Shown here piece by piece: positions 47,206 to 56,066 of a DNA stretch of 64,000 nucleotides. Position 1 is the first letter of the stretch. Each line of letters opens with the position of its first letter. Position numbers and translations under genes: made by a program. Below the pieces are notes generated by a model. That model made no database searches, was not told where the DNA came from, and worked only from the letters and a program-made list of their open reading frames with translations. This DNA is from Rhodovibrio salinarum DSM 9154 (lineage in GTDB: Bacteria > Pseudomonadota > Alphaproteobacteria > Kiloniellales > Rhodovibrionaceae): contig NZ_KI911559.1 of assembly GCF_000515255.1 (NCBI RefSeq), forward strand, positions 2,615,660-2,679,659, in the 5' to 3' direction.

Positions 47206-48443
47206 AGCGCCACCTCACGTCGTTCACTCGGAAGTTCTTCGGGATCGACCTTCCGCAGGAAGGCCTTGATGTTGCGGATCGCTTGCCGGGTGCGGTGCTC
47301 GTTCTCGACCAGGCCAAGGCGCACGTAGCCCTCACCGTATTCGCCGAACCCAACCCCGGGGCTGACCGCGACCTGCGCCTTCTCAAGCAGTAGCTTGGAG
47401 AAGTCAAGCGAGCCGAGGTGACGGAACGCCGCGGGGATCGGCGCCCAGGCAAACATGCTGGCTTCCGGACTGGGCACTTCCCACCCGGCCTGCTGGAGTC
47501 CACGGATCAGTACATCGCGTCGACTGCGGTACCGCGCGCGCATCTCATCGACGCAGTCCTGCGGACCGTTCAGCGCGGCCGTCGCGGCGACCTGGATCGG
47601 CGTGAAGGCACCGTAGTCGACGTAACTCTTCACCCGCGCCAGCGCACCGACCAACTTCGGGTTGCCGGCGCAAAAACCGATACGCCATCCCGGCATCGAA
47701 TAGGTCTTGGACAGCGAGGAGAATTCGACAGCGACATCCTTCGCGCCCGGAACCTGCAGGATCGAAGGCGGCGGCGGGCAGTCGAAATAGAGCTCCGAAT
47801 AGGCGATGTCGGAGATCGCGTAGATGCCGTGATGCCGACAGAAGTCCACCAACTCTTCATAGAAGTCTAAATCGACCGTCCGCGTGGTCGGGTTCGCCGG
47901 AAAGTTCACCACCACGGCCAGCGGCTTAGGTACGGAGTGACGGACGCCGCGCTCCAGCTGGCGCATGAATTCGCGCCGGAAATCCCCCTCACTGTCGTCG
48001 AACCCGGCCATCGGCAGGTGGCGCAGAGCCGCGCCGGCGATGATGAAGCCGAACGCATGAATCGGATAGCTCGGGTTCGGAACCAGCAGCACGTCGCCGG
48101 GGCTGGTGATCGCCTGGGCGAGGTTCGCCAGCCCCTCCTTGGACCCCAGCGTGACGATCGCCTCGCGCTCGGGATCAAGCTCCACGCCGAACCGACGTTC
48201 GTAGTAGCCGGCAAGCGCGCGACGCAGCCCCGGAATGCCCCGCGAGTTCGAATAGCGATGGACCCCAGGCTTCTGCACGGCCTCCGTCATCTTGTCGACC
48301 ACGTGCTGGGGCGGCGGCTGGTCGGGGTTGCCCATGCCGAAGTCCACCACGTCGTCCCCGCGCTGGCGGGCGCTCGCCTTCAGTTGGTTGACCTCGGAGA
48401 AAACGTAAGGCGGCAAGCGTTTGATTTTGTGAAATTCATCCAT
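47202..48443 (-). CDS. class I/II aminotransferase (AlaC / LL-diaminopimelate aminotransferase type)
   Basis: A 413-residue PLP aminotransferase. Motifs: DFGMGNPDQPPPQHVVDKM, VTLGSKEGLANLAQA, NPSYPIHAFGFIIAG, VVNFPANPTTRTVDLDF, the PLP lysine in FSSLSKTYSMPGWRIGF, and the late SPGVGFGEYGEGYVRLGL. This subgroup includes AlaC, which makes alanine from pyruvate and glutamate, and relatives acting on other substrates. ATG at 48443 chosen over a start 16 codons up. Its 3' end overlaps hom by 4 nt; an unusual coupling that may link alanine or methionine-related pathways. Confidence 0.9.
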   Translation of the reverse strand: MDEFHKIKRLPPYVFSEVNQLKASARQRGDDVVDFGMGNPDQPPPQHVVDKMTEAVQKPGVHRYSNSRGIPGLRRALAGYYERRFGVELDPEREAIVTLGSKEGLANLAQAITSPGDVLLVPNPSYPIHAFGFIIAGAALRHLPMAGFDDSEGDFRREFMRQLERGVRHSVPKPLAVVVNFPANPTTRTVDLDFYEELVDFCRHHGIYAISDIAYSELYFDCPPPPSILQVPGAKDVAVEFSSLSKTYSMPGWRIGFCAGNPKLVGALARVKSYVDYGAFTPIQVAATAALNGPQDCVDEMRARYRSRRDVLIRGLQQAGWEVPSPEASMFAWAPIPAAFRHLGSLDFSKLLLEKAQVAVSPGVGFGEYGEGYVRLGLVENEHRTRQAIRNIKAFLRKVDPEELPSERREVAL

Positions 48444-48515
48444 GGCTACGTATCGCGGCTCAGCAGCTTGGGGGAACGTCGCTCGGGGCATTAACTCAAG
48501 CGGGGCTACGACGCA

Positions 48516-49700
48516 TTAGCCCTGCAGGAAGATCTCCGCCCGGCGGTTGCCCGCTTCTCCGGTCGGCATGAACTCGTGGTAGACGGGCTCGCTGTCGCCG
48601 CGGGCCTCCAGTTGAATATCGTCGCGCCGCACGCCCATCGATACCAACTCGTCCACGACAACCTGCGCCCGCGATATCGAGGTATCGAAATTGGCCATGC
48701 GATGGGCAAACGGGTCCTTTGTGGCCGTGCGGCTGCTGGCATGGCCAACCACGCGCAACTCGCGCCCGAGGCGTTCGTAGAGGTCCGCCACCTCCCGCAG
48801 CACCTGCCGATCGTTGCCGTTTAGGCTGACCGCCCCATGTCTGAAATAGATCACAGCTACCCGGCGACCGCCATCGACCATCGTCTGGCCACCTGCGTCC
48901 TCTCGGCTGAGTGTGCGCGACTGCCCAACCTCTGGCCCGACCATCGTCGGCTGCGCTGAGGTCGAGGCAACACGCCGAACACTAACCGGCTGCTGCGGGG
49001 CCCTGCTGCTGCGCACCTGTCCCGCCGACGAACCGCGCGTCGCAGCGCCTGCATCGCTCTCATCGAAGCTCGGCTGGGACGGCACCTCGATTGGTTCGCC
49101 CTGCTCGCTCGGCTGCATCTGCGGTACGTCCGGCGCACGCTCGGGTGATGCCCTCTCGGATGCCGTACCATCGGACGTCTCACGGTCGGACGCAGGACTT
49201 TCCGGTTGCATGGCCGACTGCACCGGCCGAGCGGGCATCTCCCGGCGACCATCGCGAGACGTGCCGGAAGCCGTGCCGGCCGTATCGGACGGCATCTGGT
49301 CCGCGACCTCGGGTTGTTCCGGGGCTGCGGCTGGTGCGCTGTCTTCGGAACCGGGGGTGTCGGACGCGCGTTGCTGGATGCCCTCCCCGGTCCTGAGCTC
49401 GTCACTGTAGCGCGCGTTCGCCCGGTCGGAGGATAGGGAGTTCCGGATCTGGTCGCGTTCTTGCTTACCGCTCGGGCGGCGTGGCGGTGCCTCGGGCACG
49501 CTGGACAGACTGGGATAGTCCCCGGCCCCCTGTTGCGGTGCCTCGATCTCCTGGGGGTCGGCCGGCGGCAACGGGTCGAGCGGCCGAGACACCGTGTCCC
49601 AGGTATCGCTGCAGGCCGTCAGCAAGCCGCCGACTACCAGGACAGCAGCCAGTCGGACCACCTGTCCGACATATCCAGATCCCGCGTTCACACCGGTCAT
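48516..49700 (-). CDS. OmpA/MotB-domain lipoprotein with long disordered linker
   Basis: A 394-residue protein. A lipoprotein signal ends at GGLLTAC (Cys near residue 30). Residues 40-270 are low-complexity, rich in Ser, Pro, Glu and Gln with no predicted secondary structure. The OmpA peptidoglycan-binding domain follows from about 277: VIYFRHGAVSLNGNDRQVLR, RELRVVGHASSRTATKDPF, DELVSMGVRRDDIQLEARGD and a C-terminal NRRAEIFLQG. It likely tethers the outer membrane to peptidoglycan. It starts the minus-strand run to recJ and diverges from phaC. Confidence 0.88.
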   Translation of the reverse strand: MTGVNAGSGYVGQVVRLAAVLVVGGLLTACSDTWDTVSRPLDPLPPADPQEIEAPQQGAGDYPSLSSVPEAPPRRPSGKQERDQIRNSLSSDRANARYSDELRTGEGIQQRASDTPGSEDSAPAAAPEQPEVADQMPSDTAGTASGTSRDGRREMPARPVQSAMQPESPASDRETSDGTASERASPERAPDVPQMQPSEQGEPIEVPSQPSFDESDAGAATRGSSAGQVRSSRAPQQPVSVRRVASTSAQPTMVGPEVGQSRTLSREDAGGQTMVDGGRRVAVIYFRHGAVSLNGNDRQVLREVADLYERLGRELRVVGHASSRTATKDPFAHRMANFDTSISRAQVVVDELVSMGVRRDDIQLEARGDSEPVYHEFMPTGEAGNRRAEIFLQG

Positions 49701-49984
49701 TGCGGCTGCTCCCTCACCGATCGTTGCAGCGTTGCCCGCGTCTGTCCGCTGTGGTCGACCCTTGCAGACCTCACAGACATCACCCCCATAAGACCTCGCC
49801 TTTCCCTAAGGTGAACCGGTCTATCCGGTGGTGCGGTTGCAACGTTGCCCCTGATGCTTATGGTACATCCCAAAGGCGCTGCCTGCTGGCTGCGCCTGCA
49901 GGGTTTTAAGGCGGCGTTATGTCATACGCCGCAGACGCGACAGCCACCCAGTCAAGCAATCGGCAGGATCATAGGGAAGGCAAT

Positions 49985-51793
49985 ATGGCAGAGCAACAGG
50001 GCCAGGGCGACGGCGAGGACGTGAAACTCCCCGACCCGGTCGAACTGTCACAGACCATGCAGAGAATCGCCGAGCAGAGCCAGAAGCTGGTCGGCGATTT
50101 CATGGAACGCCAGGAGCTTACGCATCCCAACGCGACGTTCGATCCGACCCACATCGCCAGCGCCTTCTACGAAGTCACCACCCGGATGATGAGCGATCCG
50201 GCAAAGCTGGTACAGGCGCAGATGAACCTCTGGCAAGACTACATGCGGCTCTGGCAGACGACCGCCAGCCGCATGCTGGGCGCCGAGGAGTCCGAACCGG
50301 TCGCCGAGCCGGAAAAAGGCGACCGACGTTTCAAGGATCCAGCCTGGCACGACAATCAGGTGTTCGACTTCATCAAGCAGTCCTACCTGCTGACCGCACG
50401 GTGGATGCAGTCGACCGTGCACGACGTCGAGGGGGTGGACGAGCACACCGCCAAGAAGGTCGACTTCTACACCCGCCAATTCGTCGATGCGCTGGCGCCC
50501 TCCAACTTCGTCATGACCAACCCGCAGGTGCTGCGTACGACGCTGGAGACCGGCGGGGAAAACCTGCTGAAGGGTCTTGAGCATCTGCTCGAAGACATGG
50601 AGCGCGGCAAGATCAGCCAGACCGACTTCGACGCCTTCGAGGTCGGGAGGAACCTGGCGGTGACGCCAGGCAAGGTCATCTATCAAAACGACCTGATGCA
50701 GCTGATCCAGTACAGCCCGACCACCGAGCAGGTCTACAAGACCCCGCTGATGATCATGCCGCCCTGGATCAACAAGTTCTACATCCTGGACCTGCGGGAA
50801 AAGAACTCGTTCGTAAAGTGGGCGGTCGACCAGGGCTTCACGGTGTTCATGATCTCCTGGGTGAACCCGGACGAGAAGCTCGCCCAGAAGTCGTTCGAAG
50901 ACTACATGACCGAAGGCCCTCTGACCGCCCTGGACGTGATCGAGCAGGTCACCGGCGAGAAGCAGGTCAACGCGATCGGCTACTGCCTGGGCGGCACGCT
51001 GCTGTCCTGCACCCTCTCCTACCTGGCGCAGACCAAGCAGAAGAACCGGGTGAAGGCGGCGACCTTCTTCACCACCATGGTCGACTTCTCCGAGGCTGGC
51101 GAGCTGGAGGTGTTCATCGACGAGGAACAGTTGTCCTCGCTGGAAGAGATGATGGCCTCGAAGGGCTATCTCGAGGGCAACTCGATGAACCAGACGTTCA
51201 ACCTGCTGCGCGCCAACGACCTGATCTGGTCGTTCGTGATCAACAACTACCTGCTTGGTAAAGAGCCGTTCCCATTCGACCTGCTGTATTGGAACAGCGA
51301 TTCCACCCGGATGCCGGCGGCCATGCACAGCTTCTACCTGCGCCGCATGTACCAGGAGAACAAACTGCTGGAGCCAGGCGGCATCGAACTCAAGGGCGTG
51401 CCGATCGATCTCGGCAAGATCGATCACCCAACCTTTGCGCTCGCCACCAAGGAAGACCACATCGCGCCGTGGAAGTCGGGCTATGCCCTGACCCGGGCGA
51501 TCAGCGGACCGGTCAAGTTCGTGCTGGCCGCAAGCGGCCACATCGCCGGCGTCGTCAACCCGCCGGCGGCGAACAAGTACAACTACTGGCTCAACAGCCG
51601 GAACCCGAAAGACCCGGATAGCTGGTTCCAGAACGCCAAGAAGGTCGACGGCTCCTGGTGGCCCGAGTGGCACAAGTGGATGGAGCAGAAGGGCGGCAAG
51701 GAAAAGGTCGAGGCGCGTGAACCCGGCGGCGGCGTCCTGACCCCGATCGAAGACGCGCCTGGCTCCTACGTGAAGGTGAAAGCAAAAGCGTAG
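49985..51793 (+). CDS. phaC: class I polyhydroxyalkanoate synthase PhaC
   Basis: A 602-residue PhaC, which polymerises hydroxyacyl-CoA into storage polyester. The lipase-like box AIGYCLGGTLLS puts the nucleophile at Cys334; the N-terminal domain (about residues 55-250) with FDPTHIASAFYEVTTRMM and QLIQYSPTTEQVYKTPLMIM is class I. The C-terminal His of the triad lies in ASGHIAGVVNPP. I chose the ATG at 49985 over one 22 codons earlier, because AGGGAAGG precedes it. No phaR or phasin gene is next to it. A terminator follows. Confidence 0.95.
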   Translation: MAEQQGQGDGEDVKLPDPVELSQTMQRIAEQSQKLVGDFMERQELTHPNATFDPTHIASAFYEVTTRMMSDPAKLVQAQMNLWQDYMRLWQTTASRMLGAEESEPVAEPEKGDRRFKDPAWHDNQVFDFIKQSYLLTARWMQSTVHDVEGVDEHTAKKVDFYTRQFVDALAPSNFVMTNPQVLRTTLETGGENLLKGLEHLLEDMERGKISQTDFDAFEVGRNLAVTPGKVIYQNDLMQLIQYSPTTEQVYKTPLMIMPPWINKFYILDLREKNSFVKWAVDQGFTVFMISWVNPDEKLAQKSFEDYMTEGPLTALDVIEQVTGEKQVNAIGYCLGGTLLSCTLSYLAQTKQKNRVKAATFFTTMVDFSEAGELEVFIDEEQLSSLEEMMASKGYLEGNSMNQTFNLLRANDLIWSFVINNYLLGKEPFPFDLLYWNSDSTRMPAAMHSFYLRRMYQENKLLEPGGIELKGVPIDLGKIDHPTFALATKEDHIAPWKSGYALTRAISGPVKFVLAASGHIAGVVNPPAANKYNYWLNSRNPKDPDSWFQNAKKVDGSWWPEWHKWMEQKGGKEKVEAREPGGGVLTPIEDAPGSYVKVKAKA

Positions 51794-51830
51794 CGCCGGC
51801 GCTGACGTCCTACTCTGCGCCAGAACTCGC

Positions 51831-51866
51831 GCCGCCCGGGACCCTCGTCCCGGGCGGCATTCTTAT
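51831..51866 (+). terminator. intrinsic terminator after phaC
   Basis: A perfect 12-bp stem (GCCGCCCGGGAC / GTCCCGGGCGGC) with a 4-nt loop, starting 37 nt after the phaC stop, followed by ATTCTTAT. The tail is U-rich but interrupted, so efficiency may be moderate. A convergent hydrolase gene ends just beyond. Confidence 0.75.
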
Positions 51867-51891
51867 GGGCTTACGACCCGTGTTGTTCGCT

Positions 51892-52776
51892 CTACGGACG
51901 CGTCCGTCCTGTGCGCGCGAACCAGTCCGTGATCGCACCGATCTGATCATCGTCCATCAACGCGGGGGCGTGGCCGCAGTTCGGAATCTCGATCAGCTCG
52001 GCTTGGGGCCCGCGCTGGGTCATTTCCTGCGCCGTCTTCGGCAGCAGCAGGTCACTTTCCGCGCCGCGTAACACCAGCACCGGACACTGGATGGTATCCC
52101 ACAGCTGCCAGAGGTCGACGTCTTCGATCTGCGCGGGATCGCGGAATGGCGCGCCAATCTTGGGATCGTAGGCCAGCCGGTAGCCCCCCTCCTGGTCGTC
52201 GGGGCGCAGGGAGTGGCTGGCCAGATGCCGCCATTGCGCGTCGCTGAGGTCGCCGAACGGCGCGTGCACACGCTTGATGTAGGCGAGCCCCGCCTCGAAA
52301 TCGGCGAAGTGCGGATCGGCACCAACGTAGTCCGCCAACCGCTTGAGCGCCGCCTTGGGCACGAACGGACCGACATCGTTGATGACCAGCCGGCGGATCG
52401 GGCTTCGTGGCTGTGCGGCCAGCATCATTCCGATCAGTCCGCCCATCGAGGTGCCGATCCAGTCGACAGCGGCGGCATGACCACGGGCGATCACGGCCGC
52501 CATATCCGACATGTACTGTGGGTAGCCGTAGGCATCCTCGTTCGGCAGCCAGTCGCTACCGCCCCGCCCGACCACATCCGGACACAACACCCGGTGAGTC
52601 CGGCTCAAAGCCTCGCCCAGCACGTCAAAGTCGCGCCCATTGCGGGTCAGGCCGTGGACACACACCGCAACATCGTGCTTGTCGGCCGTGCCCCATTCGG
52701 CAAGGGCGATGGTGTGGAAACCGTGCTGCGACAGCCCGAGCATCCGATCCAGACGCGGCGGGACATCGGTGATCAT
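51892..52776 (-). CDS. alpha/beta hydrolase with Ser nucleophile
   Basis: A 294-residue alpha/beta hydrolase. The oxyanion motif VCVHGLTRNGRDF is followed by the nucleophile elbow DWIGTSMGGLIGM (Ser110), and a catalytic His toward the C terminus in NCGHAPALMDDDQ. The cap region contains HFADFEAGLAYIKRVHAPF. Subfamily members act on lipid or ester substrates; the substrate is unknown. It is convergent with phaC and its divergent neighbour is a second hydrolase. A PHB depolymerase role is possible by context only. Confidence 0.85.
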   Translation of the reverse strand: MITDVPPRLDRMLGLSQHGFHTIALAEWGTADKHDVAVCVHGLTRNGRDFDVLGEALSRTHRVLCPDVVGRGGSDWLPNEDAYGYPQYMSDMAAVIARGHAAAVDWIGTSMGGLIGMMLAAQPRSPIRRLVINDVGPFVPKAALKRLADYVGADPHFADFEAGLAYIKRVHAPFGDLSDAQWRHLASHSLRPDDQEGGYRLAYDPKIGAPFRDPAQIEDVDLWQLWDTIQCPVLVLRGAESDLLLPKTAQEMTQRGPQAELIEIPNCGHAPALMDDDQIGAITDWFARTGRTRP

Positions 52777-52974
52777 GGCAATCGGCCCTTCCCGTTCAAC
52801 ACCTTACCGAGCCCCTGCACCCTGCCGCGCCGGGCCCCCATATCCAAGCGCGATCTGCGCACCCTCACCTTGATAGCTGGGCTCACCACACGCTGACGAA
52901 AGCTCGTTTGTCATTACGCACCGACCCGCGCCCCAATGCGGACATCACCCGTACGCCACGATGGAGCGCGCCTG

Positions 52975-53811
52975 ATGCGTGAACTCACCCTTGCCCAACG
53001 TTTCAACTCCGACCAGGGCCAGATCGCCTACGACCGCTTCGGCGATGGGCCGGACGTGGTGCTGGTTCACGGCACGCCATTTCGGGGGCTGATCTGGCGC
53101 GACGTCGTCGATCGACTGAGCGAGCGCTTCCGTTGTCATGTTCTGGACCTCCCCGGTTATGGGGAGTCCGACAAATATGAAGGCCAGGAAGTCCGGCTAC
53201 GCAGCTTTGCCCGGGTGCTCACCGCGTTCATAGTCAACCAGCAGCTTGAGAAGCCTGTGTTGATCGGCCACGACTTCGGCGCGGCCGCAGTGCTGGGCGC
53301 GCATCTGGTGGAAGCGGTGCCGGTGCGCGCAATTGCCGTTGTCGACGGCGTGGTCTTGAGCCCCTGGGGGACTGAATACGCACGGCTGGTGAACCAAGCG
53401 CCGGAAACGTTCAACGCCTTACCAGGCTATGTCCACCAGGCGATCCTGGCCGCCCATATCGCAACGGCGGCCGAACGCCCGCTCTCGACCGACTGGAAGC
53501 GGGCGCTGATCGCCCCGTGGATGGGCCCGCAGGGCCAAGCGGCCTATCACCGACAAATTCAGCAATTCGACTTCGCCTACACCGACCGGCTGGAGACGCT
53601 GTACCCGGCGATGGACGTGCCAACGCGGGTTTTCTGGGGCGAATGTGACCAGTGGGTCCCGCCGGCGGTCGGACGAAGGCTCGTGGAACTGATTCCCGAT
53701 GCCGGCTTAACCCTGCTGCCGGATGCCGGGCACCTGGCGATGCTGGACACCCCCGGCTTGTTGGCGCGCGAGCTCGGTCAGTGGCTTAGCGAGGTGCATG
53801 CCTCGGGCTAA
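52975..53811 (+). CDS. alpha/beta hydrolase with Asp-type nucleophile elbow
   Basis: A 278-residue alpha/beta hydrolase. The nucleophile elbow is LIGHDFGAAAVLG: the residue at the turn (about 100) is Asp, as in epoxide hydrolases and haloalkane or haloacetate dehalogenases, rather than Ser. The HGTP oxyanion loop (VHGTPFRGLIWRD), LDLPGYGESDKYEG, a VFWGECDQWVPPA acid region and the late PDAGHLAMLDTPG histidine are present. Some Ser-free homologs have other roles, so the substrate is open. ATG at 52975 follows GGAG. Its stop overlaps the convergent decarboxylase stop. Confidence 0.85.
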   Translation: MRELTLAQRFNSDQGQIAYDRFGDGPDVVLVHGTPFRGLIWRDVVDRLSERFRCHVLDLPGYGESDKYEGQEVRLRSFARVLTAFIVNQQLEKPVLIGHDFGAAAVLGAHLVEAVPVRAIAVVDGVVLSPWGTEYARLVNQAPETFNALPGYVHQAILAAHIATAAERPLSTDWKRALIAPWMGPQGQAAYHRQIQQFDFAYTDRLETLYPAMDVPTRVFWGECDQWVPPAVGRRLVELIPDAGLTLLPDAGHLAMLDTPGLLARELGQWLSEVHASG

Positions 53812-55025
53812 AGGCCTCCGGGCGGCTCATTGCGGACCTCGACGAAGGTATCGGGACGGAAGCCATTGAAGTCGGTCGCAAGCGCGTTGGAGTAAGCGCC
53901 GACACGGTCGATCTCGATCCAGTCGCCTTCCCGGATGTCGGCTGGCAGGCGGAAGGCCTTGGGGATCATGTCCAGACTGTCGCAGGTGGGGCCGTGCGCG
54001 TCGAAGATCTCTTCCGGCGCGGTGGAGGTGATCACCTGCCCCTTCTCTACCCGGATCAGGCGAACCGGGTAACGCACGCTGGCCGCCGTCATCTCCGACA
54101 GCGAGCCGTAAACCCCGTCGTTGATATAGAGTTGACTGCCCTTGCGCAGCAGCACCTGCACCAGGACCGATTGCCCGTCCGCCACCAGCGCGCGGCCCGG
54201 CTCGCTCAGCACGCGGCAACTCTCAGGGAGCTGCAGCCGGTCGAGACCGCGACGGATCGCGGCCATATAGTCGCCAATCTCCGGGGCCTGCGTGCCGAGG
54301 TAGACGGCCGGGAAACCGCCACCAACATCGACCGCCGACAGCGCGACACCGGCCCGCGCGGCCACGGCCCCAACCTGCTCGAGCGCGGTAGCGTAGGCTT
54401 CCGGCTCCAGGCACTGACTGCCGACGTGGAAGGCGAGTCCGGGCTTCATGCCCAGGTGCGCGACCTCCGCCAGCATCTCGGCGGCGGCCGCGTCCTCCGC
54501 CCCGAACTTGGCGGAGAGATGATAGAACGCACCCGCGGACTCCACTGTCTTCAGCCGGACAAAGACTGTCACCTCGGGATCGTGGCGCACCTGCTGGGCG
54601 AGTTTGCGCAGCTCGTCGATATGATCCACGACGTAAGCGCGGACGCCGTAGACGCGGTGAGCGCTGGCGATCGCCGGACGTGGCTTGACCGGATGCATGA
54701 AGAAGCATTCCGCCGCGTCGAACGTCTCGGCAACCCGCGCGATCTCGCCAAGCGACGCAGTATCGAAGGCGTGCACCCCGCCCGCGTGCAGCGCCCGCAG
54801 CACGGCTGGATGCGGATTGCACTTGACCGCGTACAGCGCCGTACCGGGGAAAGCTTCGACGAAGGCCCGCGCCGTTCGCTCGAACACGTGCGGACGCAGG
54901 CAGTAGACCGGATAGCTCGGTTGCAGCAGGCGAGCGACCTCGCCCGCGTCTGGGTAGCTACGCGTGCGCCGCCGCGGATCAGGAACGGCGGAGGCGACCG
55001 CCTGACTCGGAAGATCTTGGCTCAA
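53808..55025 (-). CDS. ornithine decarboxylase-type PLP enzyme (fold type III)
   Basis: A 405-residue group IV decarboxylase. The PLP lysine is Lys68 in ALYAVKCNPHPAVL, with DTASLGEIARV, FHVGSQC, DVGGGFPAVY, SEPGRALVADG and, late, GPTCDSLDMI with the catalytic Cys near 348 characteristic of ornithine/lysine decarboxylases. It makes putrescine (and perhaps cadaverine) for polyamine synthesis. The start is TTG at 55025 with GGAG six nt upstream; no ATG precedes the conserved part. Its stop shares bases with the convergent hydrolase stop. Confidence 0.92.
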   Translation of the reverse strand: MSQDLPSQAVASAVPDPRRRTRSYPDAGEVARLLQPSYPVYCLRPHVFERTARAFVEAFPGTALYAVKCNPHPAVLRALHAGGVHAFDTASLGEIARVAETFDAAECFFMHPVKPRPAIASAHRVYGVRAYVVDHIDELRKLAQQVRHDPEVTVFVRLKTVESAGAFYHLSAKFGAEDAAAAEMLAEVAHLGMKPGLAFHVGSQCLEPEAYATALEQVGAVAARAGVALSAVDVGGGFPAVYLGTQAPEIGDYMAAIRRGLDRLQLPESCRVLSEPGRALVADGQSVLVQVLLRKGSQLYINDGVYGSLSEMTAASVRYPVRLIRVEKGQVITSTAPEEIFDAHGPTCDSLDMIPKAFRLPADIREGDWIEIDRVGAYSNALATDFNGFRPDTFVEVRNEPPGGL

Positions 55026-55173
55026 TGACGTCTCCTAACACGCAGCAAGTTAACACACGCACACCGGACTCGCGCCGTTTTGATCATGTGTGCATCGACC
55101 CGACCCGCCGCCTTTCCCACATTGCGAGATAGGTACTAAAGGCTCATGGATGTATGAGAACGGCTGCCAAAAG

Positions 55174-56037
55174 ATGATCCGAACGATCCGACGTCTTGTT
55201 CTGGGTGCGCTCCTCGCCGCCGGTGCTGCCCTGCCCGCCGCGGCAGCGCCTGAAGCTGACTTGTGGCCTCGCTGGCAAGACCATGACGCCAGTGCGACGG
55301 CAACGATCGATCATGACGCCTGGGCCGCCTTCCTGGACCGCTATCTGGTGGTGCACCCGACTGGCGCCAACCGCGTACGCTACAGCGCGGTGAGCGCAGC
55401 CAACCAACAGCAGCTCGACGGTTACCTCGACGCCCTGGCGCAGGTCCCGATTTCCCGATACAGCCGGCCGGTGCAGTTCGCCTATTGGGTCAACCTGTAC
55501 AACGCACTCACGGTCGACGTCGTGCTGGACCACTATCCGGTGGACAGCATCCGCGACATCGACATCTCGCCCGGCTGGTTCAGCAACGGTCCCTGGGACG
55601 CGGAACTAATCACGGTCGAGGGCACGGCACTCAGCCTGAACGACATCGAGCACCGCATCCTGCGACCGATCTGGCAGGACCCGCGCATCCACTACGCGGT
55701 CAACTGCGCGGCACGCGGCTGCCCGGACCTGCGCGCCGAGCCCTTTCGCGCGGCGACGCTCGACCGGCAACTGACCGCCGCCGCCCGCGCGTACGTCAAC
55801 GACCCGCGCGGCGCCGAGGTGACGGACGACGGCCTCGTCGTTTCCAAGATCTACACTTGGTATCAAGCGGACTTCGGCAACAGCGATGCCGGTGTGATCC
55901 AGCACCTGAGGCGCTACGCCGCCCCCGGGCTCAAGGCCGACCTCGACGGCAAGGCCGACCTCGACGGCGTGTCCGAGATCGATGACAGCCGTTACGACTG
56001 GTCGCTGAACGCCGCTACAGGCGACGGCGCGTCGTGA
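55174..56037 (+). CDS. secreted DUF547 family protein
   Basis: A 287-residue protein with an N-terminal signal peptide (residues 1-24, ending AAAAPE) and a DUF547 domain: FAYWVNLYNALTVDVVLDHY, ISPGWFSNGPWDAE, LNDIEHRILRPIWQDPRIHY, and AVNCAARGCPDLRAEPF. Its function is unknown; the fold is found mainly in periplasmic or extracytoplasmic proteins. I chose the ATG at 55174; others are upstream at 55150. Near the C terminus KADLDG is repeated twice in tandem. It converges on the malonyl-CoA decarboxylase. Confidence 0.85.
   Translation: MIRTIRRLVLGALLAAGAALPAAAAPEADLWPRWQDHDASATATIDHDAWAAFLDRYLVVHPTGANRVRYSAVSAANQQQLDGYLDALAQVPISRYSRPVQFAYWVNLYNALTVDVVLDHYPVDSIRDIDISPGWFSNGPWDAELITVEGTALSLNDIEHRILRPIWQDPRIHYAVNCAARGCPDLRAEPFRAATLDRQLTAAARAYVNDPRGAEVTDDGLVVSKIYTWYQADFGNSDAGVIQHLRRYAAPGLKADLDGKADLDGVSEIDDSRYDWSLNAATGDGAS
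55933..55968 (+). repeat. 18-bp perfect tandem duplication in the DUF547 gene
   Basis: AAGGCCGACCTCGACGGC occurs twice in a row and in frame, encoding KADLDG twice in the C-terminal tail after the conserved domain. It looks like a recent slippage duplication. Confidence 0.85.
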
Positions 56038-56066
56038 AGATCGGCCCTTTCCAAGCCAAGGAACCG

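Noticed and set aside
50048-51673. Very long open frame antisense to phaC
   Set aside because: It mirrors phaC codon structure; high GC creates long antisense frames. The protein has no recognisable domains and phaC on the other strand is certain.
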